This document shows positions 14,582 through 23,621 of a stretch of 35,198 nucleotides of DNA, in pieces. Both the position numbers and the translations under genes were made by a program. Location of the stretch: positions 1-35,198 of the IMG/VR virus record IMGVR_UViG_3300034110_000353. The stretch is one strand, 5' to 3'. The stretch's first letter is position 1. Each line of letters begins with the position of its first letter. This DNA comes from a virus. The notes below the pieces were generated by a model. The model did no database searches, was not told the DNA's origin, and was given only the letters and a program-made list of their open reading frames with translations.

Positions 14582-15011
14582 AATAGAAGTTTTTACAATG
14601 GATCGCTGGCTACGTTGTCAGGCTGGGGATTTAACAGCGACAAGGATCGACGAGCAAATAATCGACGAAACAGCCGATATTTTAGCGTGGGAGTTGTTGA
14701 ACGACGACTATTTATTGACTTTTGGAATGAATAGAAAACACGCGCATTTTATGCAATTACAAAAGAAACTTACACTTTTACAATTGGATTACGTTATTAC
14801 GGACGATATGTTCTTATTTAACGAAATTCGAGAAATTACTGAAGAAATAAACAACCTTTTTAAGGACGAAAATAAAGGCGAAAATAATATAACTAAAACA
14901 TTAATTTACTTATCTAAATGGGTAGGTTTTAAATTAAAATTGAACGAAGTAACTGTTTTAGAATTTTTTACAATGTTAAACGAATACTCAAAAGATCAAA
15001 AAAATGGCTAA
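14565..15011 (+). CDS. Tail assembly chaperone-like protein
   Basis: 148 residues, mainly helical and acidic, directly before the tape measure gene and overlapping it by 8 bases. That is the place of the G/GT-type chaperone that keeps the tape measure protein soluble. MDRWLRCQAGDLTATR at residues 12-27 could be the true start (ATG at 14598), which would remove the 17-base overlap with the upstream gene. I see no clear slippery sequence for a programmed frameshift. The role is inferred from position. Confidence 0.5.
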   Translation: MNYFHKIEVFTMDRWLRCQAGDLTATRIDEQIIDETADILAWELLNDDYLLTFGMNRKHAHFMQLQKKLTLLQLDYVITDDMFLFNEIREITEEINNLFKDENKGENNITKTLIYLSKWVGFKLKLNEVTVLEFFTMLNEYSKDQKNG

Positions 15012-18000
15012 AAAAATAAGCAGAATAGATATAATCGACAACGATATATTTAAGGATTTAAAAGATAGTTCAAAACGCGCTCAGGATCAATCGGAAGCGT
15101 TAAAAGTTTCTTTGCTGGCTATTAATGATATTTCAAAAGAAATCAAAAAAAACGCTTCAGCTTTAAAGGATTCAATTAAAATTGTGGACGCTTCGGAAGT
15201 TGCAAACGCTAAGAAATTAACAGAAATTCAAAAAGAAGCGAATAAATTAGCCGTAGACGCTGAGAAAGTTAACAGGGCAAAGATTCAGACGGAAAAGGAA
15301 ATTGAACGTCTTAAAACGATCCAAATACGCAACGAAAAGGCTTTAATAAAAGAAAGCGAGAAAAAAATAACGCTTTACGCTCAGGAGTCGAAGCGTTTAA
15401 ATGAAATGCGCAAGGAATACAAAGATTTAGCGCTTCAGGAACAACAAAACACGGCAACTGCAAGGGCTTTATTAAAGGAAATTACAGCCTTAGACGGTAA
15501 GCTAAAACAAGTTGATGCAACCGTCGGGCAACACCAAAGAAACGTCGGAAATTACGACGGTGCAATAAGTAAATTAAAAGGCGGTTTAAGGGGCGTAACG
15601 GGAATGTTATCGCAATTTGGCTTAGCTTTTGGAGGGGTTGCACTTGCTGGAAAGGGTATAAAAACAATTGCGGACTTTGAAACAAGCGTCGCGGATTTGT
15701 CGGCTGTAACGGGGCAAAGTGGTAAGGACTTAGATTTTTTGGCGAATAAATCAATTGAATTTTCAAAACGTTTTGGAGGTTCGGCAAGTTCAATAGTTGA
15801 GGCGTTTAAATTAGCTGGTTCGGCGCGTCCTGAATTGCTTAAAAACGGTCAGGCTATGGCTGATCTTACGGAAAAAGCTATATTATTAAGCAAAGCGTCA
15901 GGGGACGACGTGCCTACGTCAATAAAGAATTTGACGGGAACGTTAAACGCCTTTGAACTTCCAGCGTCGCAAGCTGGAAAGGTTATGGATATTTTGGCGA
16001 ACGCTTCGCAATTAGGGGCGCAAGAAATACCTTATTTAACTGAAGCGTTTACAAAATTCGGGGGAATTGCTAAGTCGCAAGGGGTTTCAATTGCTGAAAG
16101 CGCTGGGGCGATTGAGTTATTAGGTTTAAAAATGCCTGACGCTTCGACTGCGGGGACGGCTTTACGAAACGTAATGATCAAATTGATGGCGCCCGATGCA
16201 CTTGGCAAGGACGCTCAGGATCGTTTAAAGAATTTAGGAATAAATACGGCTGAATTATCTGATAAAAACAAAAGTTTAGCTGAAAGGTTACAAGTATTAA
16301 AGCCTTTGCTAACTGATTCGGGGGCGTTGGTAAAAGTATTCGGAGCTGAAAACGCTTTGGGCGCTCAGATCTTAATTAGCCAAACGGAGGAATTAAAGAA
16401 ATTTACTGCTGGACTAGATAAAAACGGTACTACTCAGGAGCAAGCCGATATAAAAAGTAAAACATTAACGGAAGCGTGGGGACGTTTAAAGGCTCAGGGC
16501 GAAGCGTTGTTTTTGAGTATTCGCGACGGCGCAAGTGGTTTAAGCGTTACGCTGGATTTTTTAAGTCGTAATTTTGGATCAATTGTTACGGCTGTTAAAT
16601 ATTTGATTGAAGCTTTTGTATCTTATAAAGCGGTACAAACTGCATTGAATTTAAAACAAAATTTTAGCGACTGGCAGGCTAATAAAAACGCTATTAAAGA
16701 AACTGGAAGCGCTTTAAAAGAGGGTGCGGACGGTGCAAAAGGTTTCGGAAATGCTTTAAAGGGTATCGGTTTATCGGTTGCTATTACTGTTTTATTTGAA
16801 GTTGGAAAGGCAATTTACGACATTGCAAGCGGGGCAAAACAAGCACGCGAGGAATTAGCTATGTTAGAAAAACAGGTCGATATTTCTACGAAAAGAGTTG
16901 ATAAAAATATAGGCACTATTCAAAAAAGAAATGAAAAAAATATAAGTGAATATAATTTAAGATTAAAAGAGGCTGGAGTTACTGGGGCTGAATTTCAGAA
17001 AAAAACTGCCGAATTTGCTAAAAAACAAACTGAAAATTCAACAAAAGAAATTCAAGGATTGAAAAAAGTAGCTTATCAAAAAGTTTTAAATTATAAAGAA
17101 GAACTTGAACGATTAAGATTCTATAAACAAACGTATGAAAGTGGAAATCGATTCGATTTAACTGAAGCGCAAGCCCTTGACGCTGGTAAATTATTGACAA
17201 AATATGGATCATTTGACAAAGGTATTTCGTTATTAAAAGCAAATGTCGGGGCGTCAACAAAAGCGTTTCAAGCCTATGCAACTGAGGGCGAACAATTAGC
17301 GTTAAGTTTGAACGATGCGAAAGGCGCTGTAATTGATAATTCAGGGGCTACGTCTAAAAATACTGAAGAAACTAAAAAAAATAAAAAAGCTACAAAGGAT
17401 TTAAAAGAAGAAAAAATTTCATTAACTCAAAAACACCGAGAGGGCGCAAAAGCTATTGAACAAGAAACACGCGCCAATTTATTTAACGCTGATTCTTTAA
17501 AAGCTGTTTTATTATTAGAAAAACAACGAGCTGTAACAGTTGCGGACATTGCTGTTACTGAGGCGGAAATTGAATTGGAAAAGGCAAAGAAAAAAGGCGA
17601 TCCAAAAAAAATATTAGAAGCTGAAAGAAAATTGACAGACGAAAGAATTAAACAAATTCAGGCGCAACTTGAATTAGATTTGAGGGCTGAAGATAATTTA
17701 GTAAATCAAGAAAAACTTAAAAAAGATGCTGATTTAAAAATTTTACAGCTTACAAATGATTTTAACGACAAAGCTGATCAATTAGAGAAAGATCGCCTTA
17801 AAAAACGTTACGAAAATGTAAAAAAATATACTGAATTGGCGAACGATTTAGCGCAAAGTCAACTTGACAAACGTATCGAATTAATTGACAAAGAAATCGA
17901 CGCTTCAAAGAAAAAAGAGTCTGAACTCGAGGAATTAGCAAAGAATGGAAACATTAAAGCTAACGAAAGTATTGCCGAACAGGAGCGAATACAAAATGAG

Positions 18001-18555
18001 CAATTAGCACAAAAACAAAAAGCGGAGCGCCAAAAACAGTTGATCCAGTCAACAACGGCATTTTTAACGGCTTACACGAATGAATTGGAAAATGGTAAAA
18101 GCTCAGGCGAAGCCCTTACAATTGCATTAACTGACAAGGCGCTTTTGGACGGTATTATTTCGGCTTTGCCTACTTTCTTTGTGGGTACTGAGGACACGGG
18201 GAACGGTGGTAATTTAGATAATAACGGCGGTTTCTTATCGGTATTGCACCCTAACGAACGAGTAATGACAAAGGAGCAAAACCAACAATTAAACGGAATG
18301 TCTAACGATGAGGTTGTTAAAATGGTACAAAAAGCAAAGATAAACAACGTACAAAATGGATCATTTGAAAACGTGGGCGTGCTTAGTGAATTGAACGGCT
18401 TAAAATCTGAGCTGGGAGCTATTAAACAGGCTATTTTAAATCGTCCTGAAACAAATATCGAACTCGGTGCAATTACTCAGGGAGCAATGGAAATCGTACA
18501 TTCAACGAAAAAAGGGAATAAAACGACTGTAAACACTTTTAAAGTTAGGAATTAA
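15004..18555 (+). CDS. Tail tape measure protein
   Basis: 1183 residues, by far the longest structural protein after the distal tail proteins. Residues ~30-190 are a long coiled coil; residues ~215-430 match the TP901-type tape measure core (TIADFETSVADLSAVTGQSG, then KASGDDVPTSIKNLTGTLNAF and the SLAERLQVL segment). Hydrophobic stretches near 205-220 and 595-620 could insert in membranes during DNA entry. Further coiled coil covers about 830-1030. It determines tail length, guided by the tail chaperones. At about 0.15 nm per residue the tail would be roughly 175 nm; that figure is only the usual rule of thumb. Confidence 0.92.
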   Translation: MAKKISRIDIIDNDIFKDLKDSSKRAQDQSEALKVSLLAINDISKEIKKNASALKDSIKIVDASEVANAKKLTEIQKEANKLAVDAEKVNRAKIQTEKEIERLKTIQIRNEKALIKESEKKITLYAQESKRLNEMRKEYKDLALQEQQNTATARALLKEITALDGKLKQVDATVGQHQRNVGNYDGAISKLKGGLRGVTGMLSQFGLAFGGVALAGKGIKTIADFETSVADLSAVTGQSGKDLDFLANKSIEFSKRFGGSASSIVEAFKLAGSARPELLKNGQAMADLTEKAILLSKASGDDVPTSIKNLTGTLNAFELPASQAGKVMDILANASQLGAQEIPYLTEAFTKFGGIAKSQGVSIAESAGAIELLGLKMPDASTAGTALRNVMIKLMAPDALGKDAQDRLKNLGINTAELSDKNKSLAERLQVLKPLLTDSGALVKVFGAENALGAQILISQTEELKKFTAGLDKNGTTQEQADIKSKTLTEAWGRLKAQGEALFLSIRDGASGLSVTLDFLSRNFGSIVTAVKYLIEAFVSYKAVQTALNLKQNFSDWQANKNAIKETGSALKEGADGAKGFGNALKGIGLSVAITVLFEVGKAIYDIASGAKQAREELAMLEKQVDISTKRVDKNIGTIQKRNEKNISEYNLRLKEAGVTGAEFQKKTAEFAKKQTENSTKEIQGLKKVAYQKVLNYKEELERLRFYKQTYESGNRFDLTEAQALDAGKLLTKYGSFDKGISLLKANVGASTKAFQAYATEGEQLALSLNDAKGAVIDNSGATSKNTEETKKNKKATKDLKEEKISLTQKHREGAKAIEQETRANLFNADSLKAVLLLEKQRAVTVADIAVTEAEIELEKAKKKGDPKKILEAERKLTDERIKQIQAQLELDLRAEDNLVNQEKLKKDADLKILQLTNDFNDKADQLEKDRLKKRYENVKKYTELANDLAQSQLDKRIELIDKEIDASKKKESELEELAKNGNIKANESIAEQERIQNEQLAQKQKAERQKQLIQSTTAFLTAYTNELENGKSSGEALTIALTDKALLDGIISALPTFFVGTEDTGNGGNLDNNGGFLSVLHPNERVMTKEQNQQLNGMSNDEVVKMVQKAKINNVQNGSFENVGVLSELNGLKSELGAIKQAILNRPETNIELGAITQGAMEIVHSTKKGNKTTVNTFKVRN

Positions 18556-20276
18556 TGAACGTAATGAAACACTACATTAACGGCGTTGAAGTTATGCCAG
18601 CAAACGGCGATAATATTGGGATTCGTTTAGACTTTACAGGCGACGCAAAGGAAGCCGAACTAAATGTCGATTCTATTATATTGACAAACGAGGCTTATTC
18701 GGCGGTTATGTCGCATTTAAACGGTTCTTTGGGTTTATTTGAGGGAATACCATATAACGTTGAAATTGGAGGCTTACAATTAGATTATTTTATTGATCTA
18801 ACTGAGGGCGCAAAATTTAGCGATTCGCAAGTAGAAGTAAAAATAAAAAAACGTCGGGCTGTTGATTGGTTTTTAACGCAAGCTCGCGCAACTTCTTTCG
18901 AGTTGATTAATAGTAAACAAACAATTACAGGGGCTTTTAATATTCCTTACGTTATCGTAAAAGATAATCAACTTGAATTATTAGTAATGCTAAGTTTATC
19001 GACTTACACGTTAACAAAGGAGCTAATCGAGGCAACGAAAGACCTTGTTACTATGGTAACTTCGCCAACGATTGAAGCGTCAACGCCGAACGCTGGAGTA
19101 CCGCCGTCGATGAATTTAGGGGCTATTATTACGGCTGTTTTAAAAATAGGGGCGCAATTGGTTTATACACTTGCTATTGCTACGGCTTTATATCAAACGG
19201 TTTCACAATTGATCGAGTTGATTTGCCCGAAAGTTAGATTTTTGAACGGTAACAAAGTAAAGGATCTTTTAACGCAAGGTTGTAACTTTTTAGGCTATAA
19301 ATTCGAAAGTAATTTATTAGATAATTTGAGCGGTTTAACTGTTTTACCCGTTCCTTTGGTGCAAAATAACGAGTCTATTTTTGATGTTTTAATCGGTAAT
19401 TCAACGACGGCATATAATAAACCTTACCCGAGCGCTTCGGATAGTGTTTCAACGTTGGGGGCTTTGATTGAAGAAATGAAAAAATTAGGAAATGCGACCT
19501 TAAAAGTTATCGGGGATACGGTTTATTTAGAACGTTGGGACTATTGGCAAAATGTTTCGTCGCAAGGATTCATAAATACTATGAATTTACAGGAACGTAG
19601 GGAAAATGAATATACTTACAACTTTGCGGAATGCTGGAAACGTTATTATTTACATTATCAATTTGATCCTCAGGACACGCATACAATGGATAAATTAAAC
19701 GGTTTACAGTCTGAACATTCAACTGAGCCGATTAATACTTTAAATAGCGACATAGTTTTAATTAAGGGCTTAGTAGATCAAAGTTTGGATTTTTCAATCG
19801 GTTATCGTAAGGATAAACTTACTTTTGTAGAAAAAAGCGCGTTAAAAGTTGCGCAATTGTGCGATTCTGTTGTTTCAAGTTTAGGGGGATCGAGTTCGTT
19901 AAGTCAAAAAGTAAACGCAAGGATCGGAGTACTGCAAATTTCACAGCAATATTTTTCTAAAACTAAATTAATGTACGTTGTCGGAAATCGTCAACCGCCT
20001 GACTATTTAGATAAAATCGGCGCGCCCGCTTTATATAATAATTATCATTTTATTAATCAAATTGATCAAAATTTACAGGAAATTTTAACTTCTGAAATTC
20101 CATTCGCTCCGAAACAAATTGAAGCGCTGATCGAAAATAATTATATCTTTGATCAAACAGGCGAACAATACAAAATTTTAACGTTTGAGTGGGTAAACGG
20201 TAGCCAAAAGGCAAGCGTTGAATATTCAAAAAAATCAAATAAAGGAACTAACACTAAAACAATACAAATAATATGA
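18555..20276 (+). CDS. Distal tail / baseplate protein (putative), 573 aa
   Basis: Starts on the last base of the tape measure stop. The N-terminal part (NGVEVMPANGDNIGIRLDFTG) is beta-rich, like distal tail proteins that form the tail tip ring. Residues ~190-225 are strongly hydrophobic (GAIITAVLKIGAQLVYTLAIATALYQ), unusual for a purely extracellular tail protein and suggesting a membrane-interacting segment. The C-terminal half is mixed. Bacteroidota siphophages often have a protein of this type in this position. No catalytic motif is seen. Confidence 0.55.
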   Translation: MNVMKHYINGVEVMPANGDNIGIRLDFTGDAKEAELNVDSIILTNEAYSAVMSHLNGSLGLFEGIPYNVEIGGLQLDYFIDLTEGAKFSDSQVEVKIKKRRAVDWFLTQARATSFELINSKQTITGAFNIPYVIVKDNQLELLVMLSLSTYTLTKELIEATKDLVTMVTSPTIEASTPNAGVPPSMNLGAIITAVLKIGAQLVYTLAIATALYQTVSQLIELICPKVRFLNGNKVKDLLTQGCNFLGYKFESNLLDNLSGLTVLPVPLVQNNESIFDVLIGNSTTAYNKPYPSASDSVSTLGALIEEMKKLGNATLKVIGDTVYLERWDYWQNVSSQGFINTMNLQERRENEYTYNFAECWKRYYLHYQFDPQDTHTMDKLNGLQSEHSTEPINTLNSDIVLIKGLVDQSLDFSIGYRKDKLTFVEKSALKVAQLCDSVVSSLGGSSSLSQKVNARIGVLQISQQYFSKTKLMYVVGNRQPPDYLDKIGAPALYNNYHFINQIDQNLQEILTSEIPFAPKQIEALIENNYIFDQTGEQYKILTFEWVNGSQKASVEYSKKSNKGTNTKTIQII

Positions 20277-20458
20277 ATATAAATGACTTAATACAGCAAG
20301 CTCAGGGCTTAATGGATTCACTTTTAACGCCTGAGGTTTTGGATAAAATGACTGACGAGCAATTAAAACTAATTGACGAAGCGAAAAATTCCGTAAATTT
20401 GAAAGGCGATTTATCGGAAAAATTAGAAATGTTAAAAAAATATACAGATGTCAACTAA
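20273..20458 (+). CDS. Small helical tail-region protein, 61 aa
   Basis: Acidic, leucine-rich helices (LIQQAQGLMDSLLTPEVLDKM, then LSEKLEMLKKY). It overlaps both neighbours (4 bases upstream, 11 downstream), so it is clearly within the operon. Function unknown; small size and helical content suit a structural adaptor or assembly factor. Confidence 0.55.
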   Translation: MNINDLIQQAQGLMDSLLTPEVLDKMTDEQLKLIDEAKNSVNLKGDLSEKLEMLKKYTDVN

Positions 20459-23400
20459 CATAAATACGGAAAAATATAACAATTTGCCTGCTTTGTATTC
20501 CAATGCTGGAAAGGTTGTAAACGCTGAATTTAGTATAAAAGTTGATTATACGGAAATTTCAACGGATAGCAATAAATTCACGTTTGTAGGCACTACATTA
20601 AAACGCGCTTCAGGAAATTGGCAAGCGACGGGCTTAGTTGTTGGCGACGTTATTACAATTACTTTCGCTTCGCAAATTTCGCCCTCAGGGCTTAAAACAT
20701 TTACGCGAACAATTACGTATATAAACGGCGATTTGATTTATATCGATTCAGCTTTACCAGCCCCGTGGACAAATTTAATTTTCCCGACTAGCGGACAAGT
20801 TGGCGGAATGATTTTAAAAGCTATAAAGTCGCCTCAGGCGGTTGAATTTCAATTTAATTTAACAAAGAACGGCGTACAAAGTAACGATTCATTAATTGAT
20901 GGCGAAATAAACAGATTTGTTTACAATGGAGCGCATTTATTAGCGGTTAACGGTACGGGATCATTTACGCAATTAGGAAATAAATCGGGCGGTATTTTTG
21001 GGAGTGCGCTTCCTGTAATTACTAGACTAGCGGATACAACGGCTTCAATATTTTCCTACAAAAATTTTAAAGTTACTTTTCAATTTATTGACTGGACTAT
21101 TTACAACGAAAACGACATTTACACGGCTGGGAATTGTGTCGCTCCTTACATAACGGTAAAAACTTATCCTTTGATCGGAAATCCTAACGGGGTGCAAAAA
21201 GACACGAACGGGGCAAAAGAAGCGAATACAGGTTATTTTAACGAAAATTATAACGGCGGACAAAACCCGTACACTATAATAACGCCGATTAGCTGGACGG
21301 ATTTAAGTAATAACCCAATTGATAAAATGAATTATCTAGGGGCTTCAAAGTTTTCGGTTGGTTTAACTGATCCATTTTCGCCAAATTCAGCTACTAGATA
21401 CCGTATCGGGTTGGCATTTAGACCAAAAAACGACGATCTTTATAAGAATAAATTATCGTCAATGGGGAACAATATAATGTTAATTACGCCTTTATACGAC
21501 TTCGCCCCGAGTTTAAGCCCGTCGCCTTTGGTTTTTCAGGGAGCAACAAACGACGAGGGCGTAAGTTTTCAATTGACTGATTTAATGTTCGCGCAAACGT
21601 CTGGGGCTGTTGGGATCTTTGGAAAGGTTACGCCAAACGCAAACGCTGAGGCTTTTTTTAATGATCTAAGCGACGGAGAACGCGAAATGCTGTTATGGGT
21701 TGAAATTAAAAACCCCGCTACTTCAGGACAAACAACTTCGAACGAAGTAAACGTATTAATTTACGAAAACGATTGTTACCCAGCGCCAACGATTGCGGAT
21801 CAAATTCCTGACGTTATTTCTGAGATTCTTTTGGATCACAACGGAAACGATGTAAATTATTCAGGTTTAGGAATACAGGAAACTGTTACGCAAGACGATT
21901 GTGTTTATGAAATTGATATTTTACTCGAAAATGGTAAAGTTTACGACGGGGTTCGATCGGCTATTTCGGCGCGTTCGATTGCTCCAGCTGATAGCTTTGA
22001 GCTAGAAAGTATCTTTTTATCATTTGCAAATGTTCCATTTATAAACGGAATATATGAAGTAAATCAAATAACTTCGAGAAACTTTAATTTACCAGCAAGC
22101 GCGAATAGAAATTCCATATCTGTTACAAGAAATACGGCGGAAGATACAGCGACAAAATACGGGATAACGATTAGATACAGCTTTTTAAACGACTGGCGTT
22201 ACTGGCTTGCACAACCAAACGCAGATAATTACTTTTTTGATCAAAATTTTCCGAATAACAACAAAAATAAAGATTGGAAACACTACCAACAAGAGCCGTA
22301 TAATTTATACGTTGATACTTATTTGCGAGTGGCTGGAGTGGATTTTTATAATCACTTTAAATACTTTGATGCAAGTTACCAAAACGGGAACGCAACGGCT
22401 ACTAGAACACTGACAAATTCAAGCGGAAGCGTTATTAGTAATTTAATGGATAACGAAATAATAAACTTACAAGTTGATTTCGAGTGGTTGGATTCTAATT
22501 TCACAAGTGGGACGGAATGGGTTGAATTTACGATTGAAGATTTTGAAGCTGGAAGCCGTTACGTTAGTTCGTCAGTTTTTGAACGTGGCGCGGTTGCTGG
22601 AAATCCTTTTATTAATAATTTAATACCGATAACGGTTTTAACTACACAAAAAAGACGGGCAACGGCTCAAATTAATACTGCTTTGATTAATGCGAACAAA
22701 GTTTCGTTAAGTTACCGTATTTATTCGACTGGAGTTTACAGGGAAAACGGCTCGGCTATTTACTTAAATTACAGAAAAAAAGAGGATTTCAACGTCGTAA
22801 AATTGCCGTCAGGTTTACAGCCTGAGGATCGCGGTTTAATTGAGTGCTGTTGCGCTTACGATGTTTACGCTGATCTAACTTCGAACGATAGTTGGAAAAA
22901 CGACGTCAAAGGGGTTTATTTGAAGCGATCAACTTCGGGCGATACGGCTACGTTTAAAATCAAAGATTGTAATAATAACATTTTAACAAATTACGGGACT
23001 GTTTTAAGTTTCCCGAATGATCCTTTGACTAAGGGATTTGTTTACAATTGGAAACAATATTTACAAACTTACGGGGCTGGGGTTTATACAATTTCAGTAG
23101 ATTATACAATTTCAGGAATTACGGGAACTTTGGTTTTCGGAGCGTTTAATTTACAGCAATATTCGCTCGCAAAATTGAATGAAACGGTACGTTTAAAATC
23201 TTTGTTTAATTCATATTCAATGGAGGAAGATATCGACTTTACGGGTTCGAATTTTGTGGATACTGTTCGTTCGGCTGGGTACTTTGGTTTAATGCAACCG
23301 AATGTAGAGGTTAATAACCTGATCGACAAAGGGCGTAAAATGGTAAAAACTACGCGCGAATACTTAAAAAGTTACGAATTAACGTGCGAGCCTCTGACAA

Positions 23401-23621
23401 GTTGCGAAAGCCCTTTAATTTTGAAACACTTACTAAACGAGGACGGTTGTTTTATTTCAGATTATAATATTTCTAATCATTCGTATTTATACAACGATTT
23501 TCCTGTAATTGTTTCAGGAGAAATAAATTGCGAATACCCGTCAAACGCTCGATTGATGCGATTAAAAGCAACTTTTAACGATATTACTAAAAATAAAAAA
23601 TCAATGTACAATGTCATATAA
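20448..23621 (+). CDS. Large tail tip / baseplate protein, 1057 aa
   Basis: Beta-rich protein with many Thr, Asn and Tyr, no long coiled coil, suggestive of serial beta domains. A region about 465-500 has Cys-containing motifs, and the C-terminal part has clustered Cys (ECCCAYD, CEPLTSCESP, DGCFISDYN), which may form disulfides or metal sites after release. Located between the distal tail protein and the fiber gene and overlapping the latter by 11 bases, it is the likely central tail tip or receptor-contacting baseplate protein. No enzyme motif was recognised. Confidence 0.6.
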   Translation: MSTNINTEKYNNLPALYSNAGKVVNAEFSIKVDYTEISTDSNKFTFVGTTLKRASGNWQATGLVVGDVITITFASQISPSGLKTFTRTITYINGDLIYIDSALPAPWTNLIFPTSGQVGGMILKAIKSPQAVEFQFNLTKNGVQSNDSLIDGEINRFVYNGAHLLAVNGTGSFTQLGNKSGGIFGSALPVITRLADTTASIFSYKNFKVTFQFIDWTIYNENDIYTAGNCVAPYITVKTYPLIGNPNGVQKDTNGAKEANTGYFNENYNGGQNPYTIITPISWTDLSNNPIDKMNYLGASKFSVGLTDPFSPNSATRYRIGLAFRPKNDDLYKNKLSSMGNNIMLITPLYDFAPSLSPSPLVFQGATNDEGVSFQLTDLMFAQTSGAVGIFGKVTPNANAEAFFNDLSDGEREMLLWVEIKNPATSGQTTSNEVNVLIYENDCYPAPTIADQIPDVISEILLDHNGNDVNYSGLGIQETVTQDDCVYEIDILLENGKVYDGVRSAISARSIAPADSFELESIFLSFANVPFINGIYEVNQITSRNFNLPASANRNSISVTRNTAEDTATKYGITIRYSFLNDWRYWLAQPNADNYFFDQNFPNNNKNKDWKHYQQEPYNLYVDTYLRVAGVDFYNHFKYFDASYQNGNATATRTLTNSSGSVISNLMDNEIINLQVDFEWLDSNFTSGTEWVEFTIEDFEAGSRYVSSSVFERGAVAGNPFINNLIPITVLTTQKRRATAQINTALINANKVSLSYRIYSTGVYRENGSAIYLNYRKKEDFNVVKLPSGLQPEDRGLIECCCAYDVYADLTSNDSWKNDVKGVYLKRSTSGDTATFKIKDCNNNILTNYGTVLSFPNDPLTKGFVYNWKQYLQTYGAGVYTISVDYTISGITGTLVFGAFNLQQYSLAKLNETVRLKSLFNSYSMEEDIDFTGSNFVDTVRSAGYFGLMQPNVEVNNLIDKGRKMVKTTREYLKSYELTCEPLTSCESPLILKHLLNEDGCFISDYNISNHSYLYNDFPVIVSGEINCEYPSNARLMRLKATFNDITKNKKSMYNVI

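Noticed and set aside
15482-15793. Minus-strand frames within the tape measure and other long genes
   Set aside because: They are complements of well-supported plus-strand genes and show no start signals or recognisable domains.
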